DNA of 64,000 nt, taken from Nocardiopsis_B mangrovi. GTDB lineage: Bacteria > Actinomycetota > Actinomycetes > Streptosporangiales > Streptosporangiaceae. The first letter of the stretch is position 1. Every line of letters begins with the position of its first letter. The notes below the pieces were generated by a model. That model had not been told where the DNA came from, searched no databases, and was given only the letters and a program-made list of their open reading frames with translations. The DNA lies in assembly GCF_042653925.1 (NCBI RefSeq), contig NZ_JBHSFQ010000031.1, positions 1-64,000 on the forward strand, read 5' to 3'. A program made the position numbers and the translations under genes. This document shows, one piece after another, positions 1 through 6,750 of this stretch.

Positions 1-46
1 TGGATAGGTCATGCATTGATCACTAGAGAGCCCGTTGCATTGAAAG

Positions 47-448
47 GTGCACGGCGGGTTCGGGTCGGGGGCCACTGGAAAAGGAGCGGCATATTGTTGC
101 AACCTCGCCAGTGGCCTACCGACACTCGAGTACACCGCGTCGGGGCGCCCCGAGGGCGAAGTGGTCCGGGCGTTGCTGCTGCTCGCTCCCGACCGGCTCC
201 GGCTGGAGGTCACCGACAGCGGGCTCACCGAGCGGCGGCCCGCCATGGCGTCGTCGGCCGCGCCCGACTGGTTCGAGAACGAACGCCACCGGGGCCTCTT
301 CCTCGTATCCGCCTTGGCGCTGGCCTGGGGCCACCGGCCCGTACTCGACCATCCGGCGCTGAACCTGGGCCTGACCGTATGGGCCGACTTCACCCTCGAT
401 CCGGCGGCGATCCCCTCCGGCCTTCCACCCTTCGTCCATGCCGGCTAA
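47..448 (+). CDS. Regulatory ATPase-like (HATPase) protein lacking its N-terminal half
   Basis: The C-terminal part looks like the small actinobacterial ATP-binding regulatory proteins related to anti-sigma kinases: a TDSG motif near residue 57 fits the nucleotide-binding G1 box, and the stretch ENERHRGLFLVSALALAWG resembles the G2 region and final helix. The N-box helix (Asn-Ala-x-x-His type) that normally precedes these is not recognisable: the reading frame has stops just upstream (in-frame tga at 41-43), leaving GTG 47 as the furthest start. The protein is 133 aa and probably a truncated remnant. Alternatively a later start gives a still shorter product. It is followed immediately by the next gene, whose AGGAG ribosome site overlaps this stop codon. 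Family assignment moderate; functionality doubtful. Confidence 0.45.
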   Translation: MHGGFGSGATGKGAAYCCNLASGLPTLEYTASGRPEGEVVRALLLLAPDRLRLEVTDSGLTERRPAMASSAAPDWFENERHRGLFLVSALALAWGHRPVLDHPALNLGLTVWADFTLDPAAIPSGLPPFVHAG

Positions 449-460
449 GGAGCCCCAGCC

Positions 461-997
461 ATGACACGCACCGAGACCGCCGTCCCGGAAGGGCGGCACC
501 GACGACCGCACCGCGAGGGGGCGGCATCGGAACGGGCCTCCTCCGGCGACATGGGCGAGCTCGCGACGCTCGTCCGGAGGCTGGCCGCCGTCCGGCCCGA
601 CATCCTCACGCCGGTGCCCGTCTCGCCGGTGTCCCCCACCGTGGCGCGCTCGCCCTCTTCTCCTTCTCCGCCTTCCCCTTCGTCCTCCCCGTCTCCCACC
701 CGCGAGGTCGCCCCGCTCGCACGGGAGCGGCCCGCCCGCGACGACAGGGACACCCTCAACCGGATCGCCGAGTTGCGCGCCATCGCCGCCGGGCGGCATC
801 GACCCGGGACGTACTGGCCCCTTCACGCCGACGATCGCTTCCGTGCCCGCATGCGCCGGCCGTCGCGACTCCGCCGCGCCGTACGAAGGCTTCCGCGCTT
901 CGCGCATCACGCCTGTGCGGTGGCCGGGGCCTACGTGCTCGGGGACGGTGCCCTGACCGCGCTGATGCTGCTGTCGTCCGTCCCGCTTGGCCGATGA
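461..997 (+). CDS. Hypothetical Ser/Pro-rich protein
   Basis: This 178-aa frame starts at an ATG preceded by AAGGAG (449-453) that overlaps the stop of the previous gene, so the two are probably translated together. The protein has an Arg-rich N-terminus, a low-complexity Ser/Pro stretch around residues 60-80 (repeated SPSPPSPSSSPSP), an Arg-rich basic segment near residue 130-145, and a hydrophobic C-terminal stretch (AYVLGDGALTALMLLSSVPL) that could be a weak membrane segment. I recognise no family. It could be specific to this lineage. Moderate confidence that it is coding, because the start signal is good and no better frame competes. Confidence 0.5.
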   Translation: MTRTETAVPEGRHRRPHREGAASERASSGDMGELATLVRRLAAVRPDILTPVPVSPVSPTVARSPSSPSPPSPSSSPSPTREVAPLARERPARDDRDTLNRIAELRAIAAGRHRPGTYWPLHADDRFRARMRRPSRLRRAVRRLPRFAHHACAVAGAYVLGDGALTALMLLSSVPLGR

Positions 998-1225
998 CGG
1001 CCACCCGCGCCACCGGCAGGTGACCGTTTCCTCCCCTTACCTCCCTCGGACTGCCGCTTTCACGGAGGCGCGAGAATTCGGACACCGTGCGGCGGGAGTT
1101 AAGGATGTTGCGATATCCGTGGTCACGTGTATCTTGCCGCTCGTCACGTGCCTACAGGGGCGAGTGGCAGCGCGTCCAGCCGCGCCCCATCCGTGAGACC
1201 CACCCCACTGGGAGCAGAGAAGATC

Positions 1226-1591
1226 ATGGCCGAATTCGCGAAGTTCCATCTCTCCGGCGACATCGAGGACGCCCGGACCGTGCTGCTGGACGTGCTCGGA
1301 CAGCACGGCTACCGGTTCTCCTGGGAGACCCCCACCGCCGGCCTGGCCGAGAAGGGCAGCAAGGCCAAGGCCATGCTCCTCGGCGCCCTGTCCATGCACT
1401 ACAAGTACAGCCTCGGCCTCCAGGCCAACCCGGACCAGAGCGTCACCGTGTCCATCGCGCTGGGCAACACCGGCGTCGCGGGCGGGGCCATCGGGTTCTC
1501 GAAGGTCCGCAGCGAGCTGGACACCCTGTTCACCGCCGTCCGGCAGGCGTACGAGATGAAGGGGCTCCTCCGCCACGTCGAAGCGGGCTGA
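1226..1591 (+). CDS. Conserved hypothetical protein, 121 aa
   Basis: The frame is open further upstream to GTG 1127, but ATG 1226 is the natural start: it is preceded by GGGAGCAGAGAAG and the upstream codons show no protein-like composition. The product MAEFAKFHLSGDIEDARTVL... alternates predicted helices and strands, without signal peptide or membrane segments, and ends KGLLRHVEAG. It contains a Lys/Gly run (EKGSKAKAM) and a conserved-looking hydrophobic core (VTVSIALGNTGVAGGAIGF), giving the impression of a small alpha/beta fold. I do not recognise the family. The upstream gap (998-1225) carries two copies of GTCACGTG about 20 bp apart that might be regulatory. Confidence 0.7.
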   Translation: MAEFAKFHLSGDIEDARTVLLDVLGQHGYRFSWETPTAGLAEKGSKAKAMLLGALSMHYKYSLGLQANPDQSVTVSIALGNTGVAGGAIGFSKVRSELDTLFTAVRQAYEMKGLLRHVEAG

Positions 1592-1705
1592 GTCGCGCAT
1601 CCGGGCCGGGCGGGTGGCGGGCGCTGATCCGGCGTCCGCCGCTCGGCGTGGCCTCGCCCCCCGCCCGCGATGGTGGACGGCCCGGGCAGGATGTCGGCCC
1701 CGGCC

Positions 1706-2179
1706 TCAGTGGCGGATCAGGCCGCCGACCGGGACGGGGGCGACGTGGCCGGTCGCCGGAAGGGTCTGCGCCAGGGCGAGGCCGATGTCGACCAGCGATG
1801 ATCGGCGCAGGCCGGTGACGTCGGGGATCGGCGTCCAGACCGACCCTGCGGTGTCGCCGTTCGGCTCGGGCCGGAGCCGGCCGCCGGTGATGCGGGCCCG
1901 GTAGAAGACGCCCACGTTCTGGTGCTCCGGACCGCCCGGGACGGTGCGCTCGGCCGCGGGGATCACCCTTGAGTCCACGCCCAAGAGGCGTTCGACCACC
2001 GCGTCGCAGCCGGTCTCCTCGGCGACCTCCCGGATCACCGCGTCGAACGGGTCCTCCCCGTGCTCGACCCTGCCGCCCGGAAGAGTCCAGGTGCATCCAC
2101 CCTCGGGGGAGACGCAACGGGTGAGCAGCACCCGCCCGTCCCCGATGCACACGGCGTAGGCCGCCAGCCGGAAACTCAT
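1706..2179 (-). CDS. NUDIX hydrolase
   Basis: A 157-aa NUDIX-fold pyrophosphohydrolase. The complete Nudix box lies at residues 36-58: GGRVEHGEDPFDAVIREV followed by AEETG, matching GX5EX7REUXEEXGU with Mg-binding Glu54/Glu55. A preceding WTLPGG and a following strand (NVGVFYRARITGG) are typical. Members cleave nucleoside diphosphates linked to another moiety; the substrate cannot be read from the sequence. It stands alone on the minus strand between genes on the other strand. The start ATG 2179 is preceded on the minus strand by GGTGAGGAGGTGCGGGC, a strong ribosome site. Confidence 0.93.
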   Translation of the reverse strand: MSFRLAAYAVCIGDGRVLLTRCVSPEGGCTWTLPGGRVEHGEDPFDAVIREVAEETGCDAVVERLLGVDSRVIPAAERTVPGGPEHQNVGVFYRARITGGRLRPEPNGDTAGSVWTPIPDVTGLRRSSLVDIGLALAQTLPATGHVAPVPVGGLIRH

Positions 2180-2455
2180 GCCCGCACCTCCTCACCGGAC
2201 GCTATCCCGACGTCCGGGATCCGCGCACCGCCACGGCTCTCCGGCCGATGCCGGGACGGGTTCGCGGTCCAGGACGGCCGCGGCCGCGCGGGCGCGCCAG
2301 CGGAGGGCCGCCCCGGCTCGGCCCGCCGGGCGGTCAAGGACAGCGGCCCCCACCGGCTCTACCGCCCGAGCCCGTGACACCCGATTGGGCCCGTGGGCCC
2401 TGTTCACCCGAGGGCGCCCCTCTCTACAGTCGAGAATTGCGACGGGCCTGTCCGG

Positions 2456-4024
2456 ATGGCCCTCGCGCAGAGGGAGTCCAGGGAGTCGACGTTGCGGTGG
2501 GTATGGCGGGCGCAGTCCGACTCCGGCGCGTTCAAGGCCGAGTACGCGGCGCTGATCATGCTCATCGCGGTCGTCACGGCGGCCGTCGTCGCGATGGGGC
2601 TGCCCACCGAGGTCCGGTCGCTCTACGACACCGCGCTGTGCCGCGTCGAAGGTGACGACGACTGCGAGACGCTCGCCGACGGCGGCCAGGACACCGGCGA
2701 CAGCGACGGCACCGGCGACAGCGGTGGCGACGGTTCCGGCGACGACCCCACCGCCGAGCCGTCCCCCGGAACGGACGGCGAAGGCGACGGCGAAGAGGGC
2801 GGTGAGGGCGAAACCGCGGACGACCCCGACGAGATCGAGCCCGTCTTCAACGACCCCCTCATCGATCCCGAGGTCGCGGACGCACAGGACGCCCTGGACG
2901 AGGCCGAGGCCGAGCACGCCGCCGCCCAGGAGGAGTACGACGGCATCGACGGCGAGCTGATGACCCTCCTCGGCGAGATCCTGGGCATCGAGGACGCCCG
3001 CAAGTGCATCACCGAGGGCGACATCATCGCCTGCATCTGGACCGTCATCGGATTCGCACCGTGGGGCAAGGGCGCCAAGCTCATCGCGAAGTCCCCCAAG
3101 ATCCTGCGCCTGTGGAACCGCTGGCGCCGGGTCAGCGGGCGCCTCGACACCGCCGCCGACAACCTCGACACCGCGTCGTCCACGCGCAACCGGCTGCTGC
3201 GGGCCTGCGAGGCCAACAGCTTCTCCGCGGGGACCCTGGTCCTCATGGCCGACGGCACCCGCCTCGCGATCGAGGACGTCACCGAGGGCGATGCCGTCCT
3301 GGCGACCGACCCCGCCACCGGCACCACCGGCCCGCGCGCCGTGACCGGCCTCATCACCGGTTCCGGGAGCAAGGACCTCGTGGAGATCCGGGTCAACGCC
3401 GACGGCCGGGCCGCCGGAGCCGTCACCGCGACCGCCGAGCACCCCTTCTGGGAGGAATCGGACGGGACCTGGGTCACGGCCGCCGAACTGCGGACGGGCG
3501 ACACCCTGCGCACCGCCGAGGGCGACGCCGTCTCGGTGGCCTCCACGTCGGCGTCGACCATACGCACGAGCGTCTACAACCTGACCGTGGACGACCTGCG
3601 CACCTACTACATCTCCCTTCCCGGTACCGCCGCCTCCGGCGCGGGCGCCGCGGGTCCCGCCGGCGGCTTCACCGACGTCCTCACGCACAACGCCGGGCCG
3701 GGCTGCGGCGACATCTGGATGGACCCCAACCGCATCGAGCACCACTTCAAGCACGCCGCGGACTTCGGAGTGACGGGCAAGTGGAACAAGCAGACACGGG
3801 TGCAGTACCTGGAGGCCCTGGGGCACTTCATGCGCAGCCCCAACAACCGGAAGATCACCGGGACCTACCGGGGGCAGCCGGCCCACCACTACGTCGACCC
3901 CGACACCGGGCAGCACGTCAGTGTCGCCGCCGACGGGCCGGAGGTTGGCAAGGTCATCGCCGCCTGGAAGACTGACCCGGGCGACCCCCAGCTCGAATAC
4001 CTGCTGCGTGATGGAGTGCTCTGA
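2456..4024 (+). CDS. Polymorphic toxin: Flp-pilin-like leader, HINT autoprotease, colicin D-type nuclease
   Basis: A 522-aa modular toxin. Near residue 24 is a class III (Flp/TadE) prepilin pattern SGAFKAEYAALIM: Gly before the predicted cut, Glu at +5, Tyr at +6, then a hydrophobic helix. An acidic linker (many Asp/Gly/Thr) and a helical region follow. A HINT domain runs from NSFSAGT (about residue 254) through GDAVLATDP, TATAEHPFW and VYNLTVDDLRTYYI to VLTHN (His411-Asn412). The C-terminal 110 aa (HHFKHAADFGVTGKWN ... ITGTYRGQPAHHYVDP ... AAWK) match the colicin D tRNase domain, which cuts the anticodon loop of tRNA-Arg in the known members. HINT self-cleavage after Asn412 would release it. 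The next gene, overlapping by one base, encodes the immunity protein. The start could instead be TTG 2492, which has a better ribosome site (AGGGAG, 6 nt). Confidence 0.85.
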   Translation: MALAQRESRESTLRWVWRAQSDSGAFKAEYAALIMLIAVVTAAVVAMGLPTEVRSLYDTALCRVEGDDDCETLADGGQDTGDSDGTGDSGGDGSGDDPTAEPSPGTDGEGDGEEGGEGETADDPDEIEPVFNDPLIDPEVADAQDALDEAEAEHAAAQEEYDGIDGELMTLLGEILGIEDARKCITEGDIIACIWTVIGFAPWGKGAKLIAKSPKILRLWNRWRRVSGRLDTAADNLDTASSTRNRLLRACEANSFSAGTLVLMADGTRLAIEDVTEGDAVLATDPATGTTGPRAVTGLITGSGSKDLVEIRVNADGRAAGAVTATAEHPFWEESDGTWVTAAELRTGDTLRTAEGDAVSVASTSASTIRTSVYNLTVDDLRTYYISLPGTAASGAGAAGPAGGFTDVLTHNAGPGCGDIWMDPNRIEHHFKHAADFGVTGKWNKQTRVQYLEALGHFMRSPNNRKITGTYRGQPAHHYVDPDTGQHVSVAADGPEVGKVIAAWKTDPGDPQLEYLLRDGVL

Positions 4025-4317
4025 TGTCCGCCGCCGTCCGTGAGGCACTCGTACCGTTCCGGGTGTGCATATCCGCGTTCCTCGGCGATCGGCTGAAGGC
4101 GGCGGAGTTCAGCGCGGTCTTCTTCGACCTCGCGCGGACCTCCAACACCGGTCTCTCGCGCGATGCGTACATGCTGGTCAACGAGGCGATGCACGTCGCC
4201 GACAGCTACACCGACAAGCCGCACCTGCTCGGCGGCGACCTCATCGACGCGCCGACCATGCGGGAGCGCATCACCGACATCGACGCCCGTCTCGACGATC
4301 TGGTGGGGCCCGCATGA
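4024..4317 (+). CDS. Colicin D-type immunity protein
   Basis: A 97-aa all-helical protein whose start shares one base with the toxin stop (TGATG). It resembles the colicin D immunity family: N-terminal helix with FRVCISAFLGDRLKAAEF (the F-L-x(n)-A-x-EF pattern), then a second helix ending VNEAMHVADSYTDKP and an acidic tail (IDAPTMRERITDID). ImmD blocks the nuclease by occupying its tRNA-binding cleft with acidic surface residues, so an acidic small protein directly after a colicin D domain is expected to be the cognate antitoxin. Family fit is by pattern, not alignment; context makes the role very likely. Confidence 0.82.
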   Translation: MSAAVREALVPFRVCISAFLGDRLKAAEFSAVFFDLARTSNTGLSRDAYMLVNEAMHVADSYTDKPHLLGGDLIDAPTMRERITDIDARLDDLVGPA

Positions 4318-4589
4318 TGCCGTCTCTGGGCGCGCTCGCGACCGCCTATGCCGAGGGCCGACTGCGTCGCGGCGAGTTCGCCGTGCTCTTCGGCACGCTC
4401 TACGAGGTCACCCTCCGCAGCTCCGCCACCTGGATCGACGACCCGGCGCAGGCGGAGGCGTTCGCCGAGGTCTACGCCCACCTCGGACGGCCCGCGGACC
4501 CCACCCGGGACGACACCGCCCCGGACGCCACCGCAGGGGACGACCCCCTGCGAGCGGCGGCCCGCCGCGCCGCACACGCCGCCGAATAG
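4314..4589 (+). CDS. Second immunity-like small helical protein
   Basis: The ATG overlaps the stop of the preceding gene (ATGATGA), so the two are translationally coupled. The 91-aa product begins with a helix, ALATAYAEGRLRRGEFAVLF, that parallels the YAxGRLxxxEF layout of the upstream immunity protein (AFLGDRLKAAEFSAVFF). It continues with an acidic helix (DDPAQAEAFAEVYAHLG) and ends in an Asp/Ala-rich tail that is probably disordered. This looks like a diverged immunity paralogue or accessory antitoxin rather than an unrelated gene, but the similarity is short. No known family was recognised with certainty. Confidence 0.65.
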   Translation: MMPSLGALATAYAEGRLRRGEFAVLFGTLYEVTLRSSATWIDDPAQAEAFAEVYAHLGRPADPTRDDTAPDATAGDDPLRAAARRAAHAAE

Positions 4590-4638
4590 CCCTGCGCGCC
4601 CCCGGCCCCCAGGGGGTAGGGGCCGGGGCGGCGCAGGG
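4590..4638. terminator. Composite hairpin between convergent genes
   Basis: Nested inverted repeat: CCCTGCGC (4590-4597) with GCGCAGGG (4631-4638) encloses CCCCGGCCCC (4600-4609) with GGGGCCGGGG (4619-4628), loop 9 nt. It lies between the toxin/immunity operon and the convergent exporter gene, so it probably ends transcription in both directions, although no U-tract follows. Confidence 0.65.
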
Positions 4639-4650
4639 CCGGGGCCGGGC

Positions 4651-5913
4651 TCACACGGTGAAATCGGCGAAGAGCAGGACCGCGAGGAGCAGCCCGAGCG
4701 TCAGGTTGATGACCGTCGCGATCGCGAAGACGCCGATGGGACGCCAGCCCGCCTCCTTCAGGGACCCCGCCCGGAACTCCAGGCCGATGCTGGTGAACGC
4801 GGCGATGAGGAACCAGTCGCGCAGCGCGCGGGCCGTCTCCAGGCCCGGTTCCCCCGCGGTGCCCGTCGTCGTCGCCCAGACGGTGGCGATGACCGACGCC
4901 GCGAGGAACCCGAGGACGAACTTCGGGAAGCGGTCCCACAGCGTGCGCAGGCCGGGGCGCTCGACCGCGGGGGACGGGCCCTCCGCACCCGCGGCGGCGG
5001 TGCCGGCCGATGCCGCGGCGGCCTGTTCGGCCGGGGCGACCCGGAAGGTGAAGTAGGCGGTGAGGGCAACGGCGACCACCCCCATCAGCACGTTCTGGGT
5101 GGACTTCACGATGGTGGCGATCTGGAGTGCGTCCTCGCCGACGATCGCGCCCGCCGCGGCGACCGCCGCCGTTGTGTCGATGTTGCCGCCGATCCAGGCC
5201 CCCGCCTGCGGGCCGGTGAGGCCCAGGACGCCGACCAGCCAGGGCAGCAGGAAGATCGACGGGACCGCGAAGAGGATCACCAGGCTGGCGGTGTAGGCCA
5301 GCTGCTCCTTCTTCGCCTGGACCGACCCCGCCGCCGCGATCGCCGCGCTCACGCCGCAGATGGACACGGCGGAGGCGATGAGGGCGCGCAGCCGGTCGTC
5401 GAGCCCGAACCGGCCGCCGATCCACCAGGTCGCCAGGAAGACGAGCGTCACCAGCGCGAGCGACTGGACGATGGAGGGGAGGGCCGCGCGGACGATGACG
5501 TCGAACAGCACGGTGGAGCCGAGGAGCACCAGGCCGGTCTTGATGAAGAACTCGGTGCGGAAGCCCCCGGCGAGCCGTTCCCGCAGGCCGCCGAAGGACA
5601 GCGCGAGGTTGCCGAGCAGGCCGAGGATGATCGCGTAGACGGGGTACTCGACGGCTTCGGCGAACCCGCCCACGGCGGTACCCGCCGTGGCCTCGGGGAC
5701 CGCGGTCTCCAGGTAGCGGGTGACCGCGGCCAGGACGAGGACCACCAGAACGCCGGCCGCCGCCCACGGCCAGGCGGCCGCGGTTCCGGTGCCGGGCGAC
5801 GGCGTTGCGCCGGGGGTGTCGGGAGCGGTCGCCCGGCCGGGCCCAGCGGCACCGGATGCGGAGGCGGAGCCGGGAGAGGGGGCGGGGTCCGGCGCGGTGG
5901 TGTCGTCGGGCAT
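4651..5913 (-). CDS. UPF0324 (YeiH-type) putative sulfate exporter family transporter
   Basis: A 420-aa polytopic membrane protein. After a Pro/Ala/Gly-rich cytoplasmic N-terminus it has about ten or eleven hydrophobic helices with UPF0324 landmarks: VYAIILGLLGN, FIKTGLVLLGSTVLF, SAVSICGVSAAIAAA, AGAWIGGNIDTTAAV and KSTQNVLMGV. The family is annotated as putative sulfate exporters; transport has been shown for few members. The frame extends upstream to 6243 but ATG 5913 is chosen because it overlaps the stop of a preceding 50-aa membrane ORF (TGATG), indicating translational coupling, and because the upstream residues of this frame are Arg-rich and implausible. The operon promoter region carries an AT-rich dyad at 6161-6186. 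Confidence 0.88.
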   Translation of the reverse strand: MPDDTTAPDPAPSPGSASASGAAGPGRATAPDTPGATPSPGTGTAAAWPWAAAGVLVVLVLAAVTRYLETAVPEATAGTAVGGFAEAVEYPVYAIILGLLGNLALSFGGLRERLAGGFRTEFFIKTGLVLLGSTVLFDVIVRAALPSIVQSLALVTLVFLATWWIGGRFGLDDRLRALIASAVSICGVSAAIAAAGSVQAKKEQLAYTASLVILFAVPSIFLLPWLVGVLGLTGPQAGAWIGGNIDTTAAVAAAGAIVGEDALQIATIVKSTQNVLMGVVAVALTAYFTFRVAPAEQAAAASAGTAAAGAEGPSPAVERPGLRTLWDRFPKFVLGFLAASVIATVWATTTGTAGEPGLETARALRDWFLIAAFTSIGLEFRAGSLKEAGWRPIGVFAIATVINLTLGLLLAVLLFADFTV

Positions 5914-6065
5914 CAGGGCACCAGCCCTTCGGGGATGACGCCGACAAGTGAGACCAGGAGGAGGACGAGGCCGACAATGGTCGCCGCCCAGTCCTCGCCG
6001 ATGCCGTAGGGCGCCGTCCTGCGCTTCTTCGGGGCGGCCTCGGGGCCGCTGCCGTCCGTGCTCAT
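5913..6065 (-). CDS. Small single-pass membrane protein coupled to the UPF0324 transporter
   Basis: This 50-aa frame runs from ATG 6065 to the TGA at 5915-5913, whose last base overlaps the transporter start. It begins MSTDGSGPEAAPKKRR, continues with YGIGEDWAATIVG, then a hydrophobic segment (LVLLLVSLVGVIPEG) and ends GLVP. Some UPF0324 proteins start with an EDWW-type motif followed by exactly such a helix, so this looks like that N-terminal element split off as its own gene. The positive charge before the helix predicts an inside N-terminus. Too short for ordinary gene finders. Coding status is supported by the overlap, the sensible topology and the GC-rich third positions. Confidence 0.7.
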   Translation of the reverse strand: MSTDGSGPEAAPKKRRTAPYGIGEDWAATIVGLVLLLVSLVGVIPEGLVP

Positions 6066-6160
6066 CGTGACCTCGCGTTCGGCGACGCCGTCGCCGCGGG
6101 TGGGGGAAGGGTCTGGAGGGTCCCGCCGGTACTCGTCGTCCGGGAATCCAGGACGAATAA

Positions 6161-6186
6161 TATACTAAACCTACTTTTTTAGTATA
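6161..6186. promoter_or_regulatory. AT-rich inverted repeat (operator/promoter) upstream of the exporter operon
   Basis: TATACTAAA (6161-6169) and TTTAGTATA (6178-6186) are perfect 9-bp inverted arms around an 8-nt spacer, in one of the most AT-rich spots of the window. It lies about 95 bp upstream of the small membrane ORF. It could be an operator for an ArsR- or LysR-type regulator and may also contain the -10 region. The regulator is not in the window. Confidence 0.6.
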
Positions 6187-6750
6187 GTTACGCACGGCAT
6201 CGTCCCGGACACACGACACCGATACGGATGACGAGCCGTTCACGCCCCGGCCCCTGCATCCGCTCGGGACGCACGGCTCCTTCGCCCCGTCGAAACCGCC
6301 CGTTCAAGGGCTCAGGCGACGATAGGAACACACGGGCCCGCCGGAGCGCCGGCGAACACCCCCGAGTGGCAGGCGGGGCGTCGGCCCGAACCGCGCTCGA
6401 CCCGGACCCGAGCCGTCGGCGCAAGGGTGATGGGACCCGGTCCCGGCGGCCATCCGATCCCACTCAAGGGCACGCGACGGTGCGGAGTCACCCCGCTGCG
6501 GGGCGTCGTCATTCGTCCGATCGGACAATGGCGTTCCCGAACTGTAGTGGAATGGAACAGCTCATCTCGACCTTCGCAGGCGTACGGTGCGGGAAAACAG
6601 TGACGGTCGGCACTTTTCGGTGAATCGGGCGCCGCGGGCGGTTCGTCCCCACGAGCAAGGCGAGCCACACGACCCCCGTGAGCATGCGGATCGTCCGTCC
6701 CCCGGGGAGCCGCCGCGCGCACCCTCGCAGATGTGACAGGTGGAATCCAT
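6187..6750. other. Intergenic region between exporter operon and APC permease
   Basis: About 560 bp without a convincing gene; frames here are Arg/Pro-rich shadows. It contains a perfect 12-bp palindrome GTCCGATCGGAC (6515-6526), a small hairpin CCCCGCTGCGGGG (6491-6503) and a GGGACC/GGTCCC dyad (6432-6444). The first could be a regulator site for the downstream permease. No riboswitch was recognised. Confidence 0.4.

Noticed and set aside
2192..4048. 618-aa minus-strand frame opposite the toxin gene
   Set aside because: It is the reverse shadow of the toxin frame: its composition is Val/Gly/Asp/Arg-rich without domains, while the plus-strand frame has clear modules.
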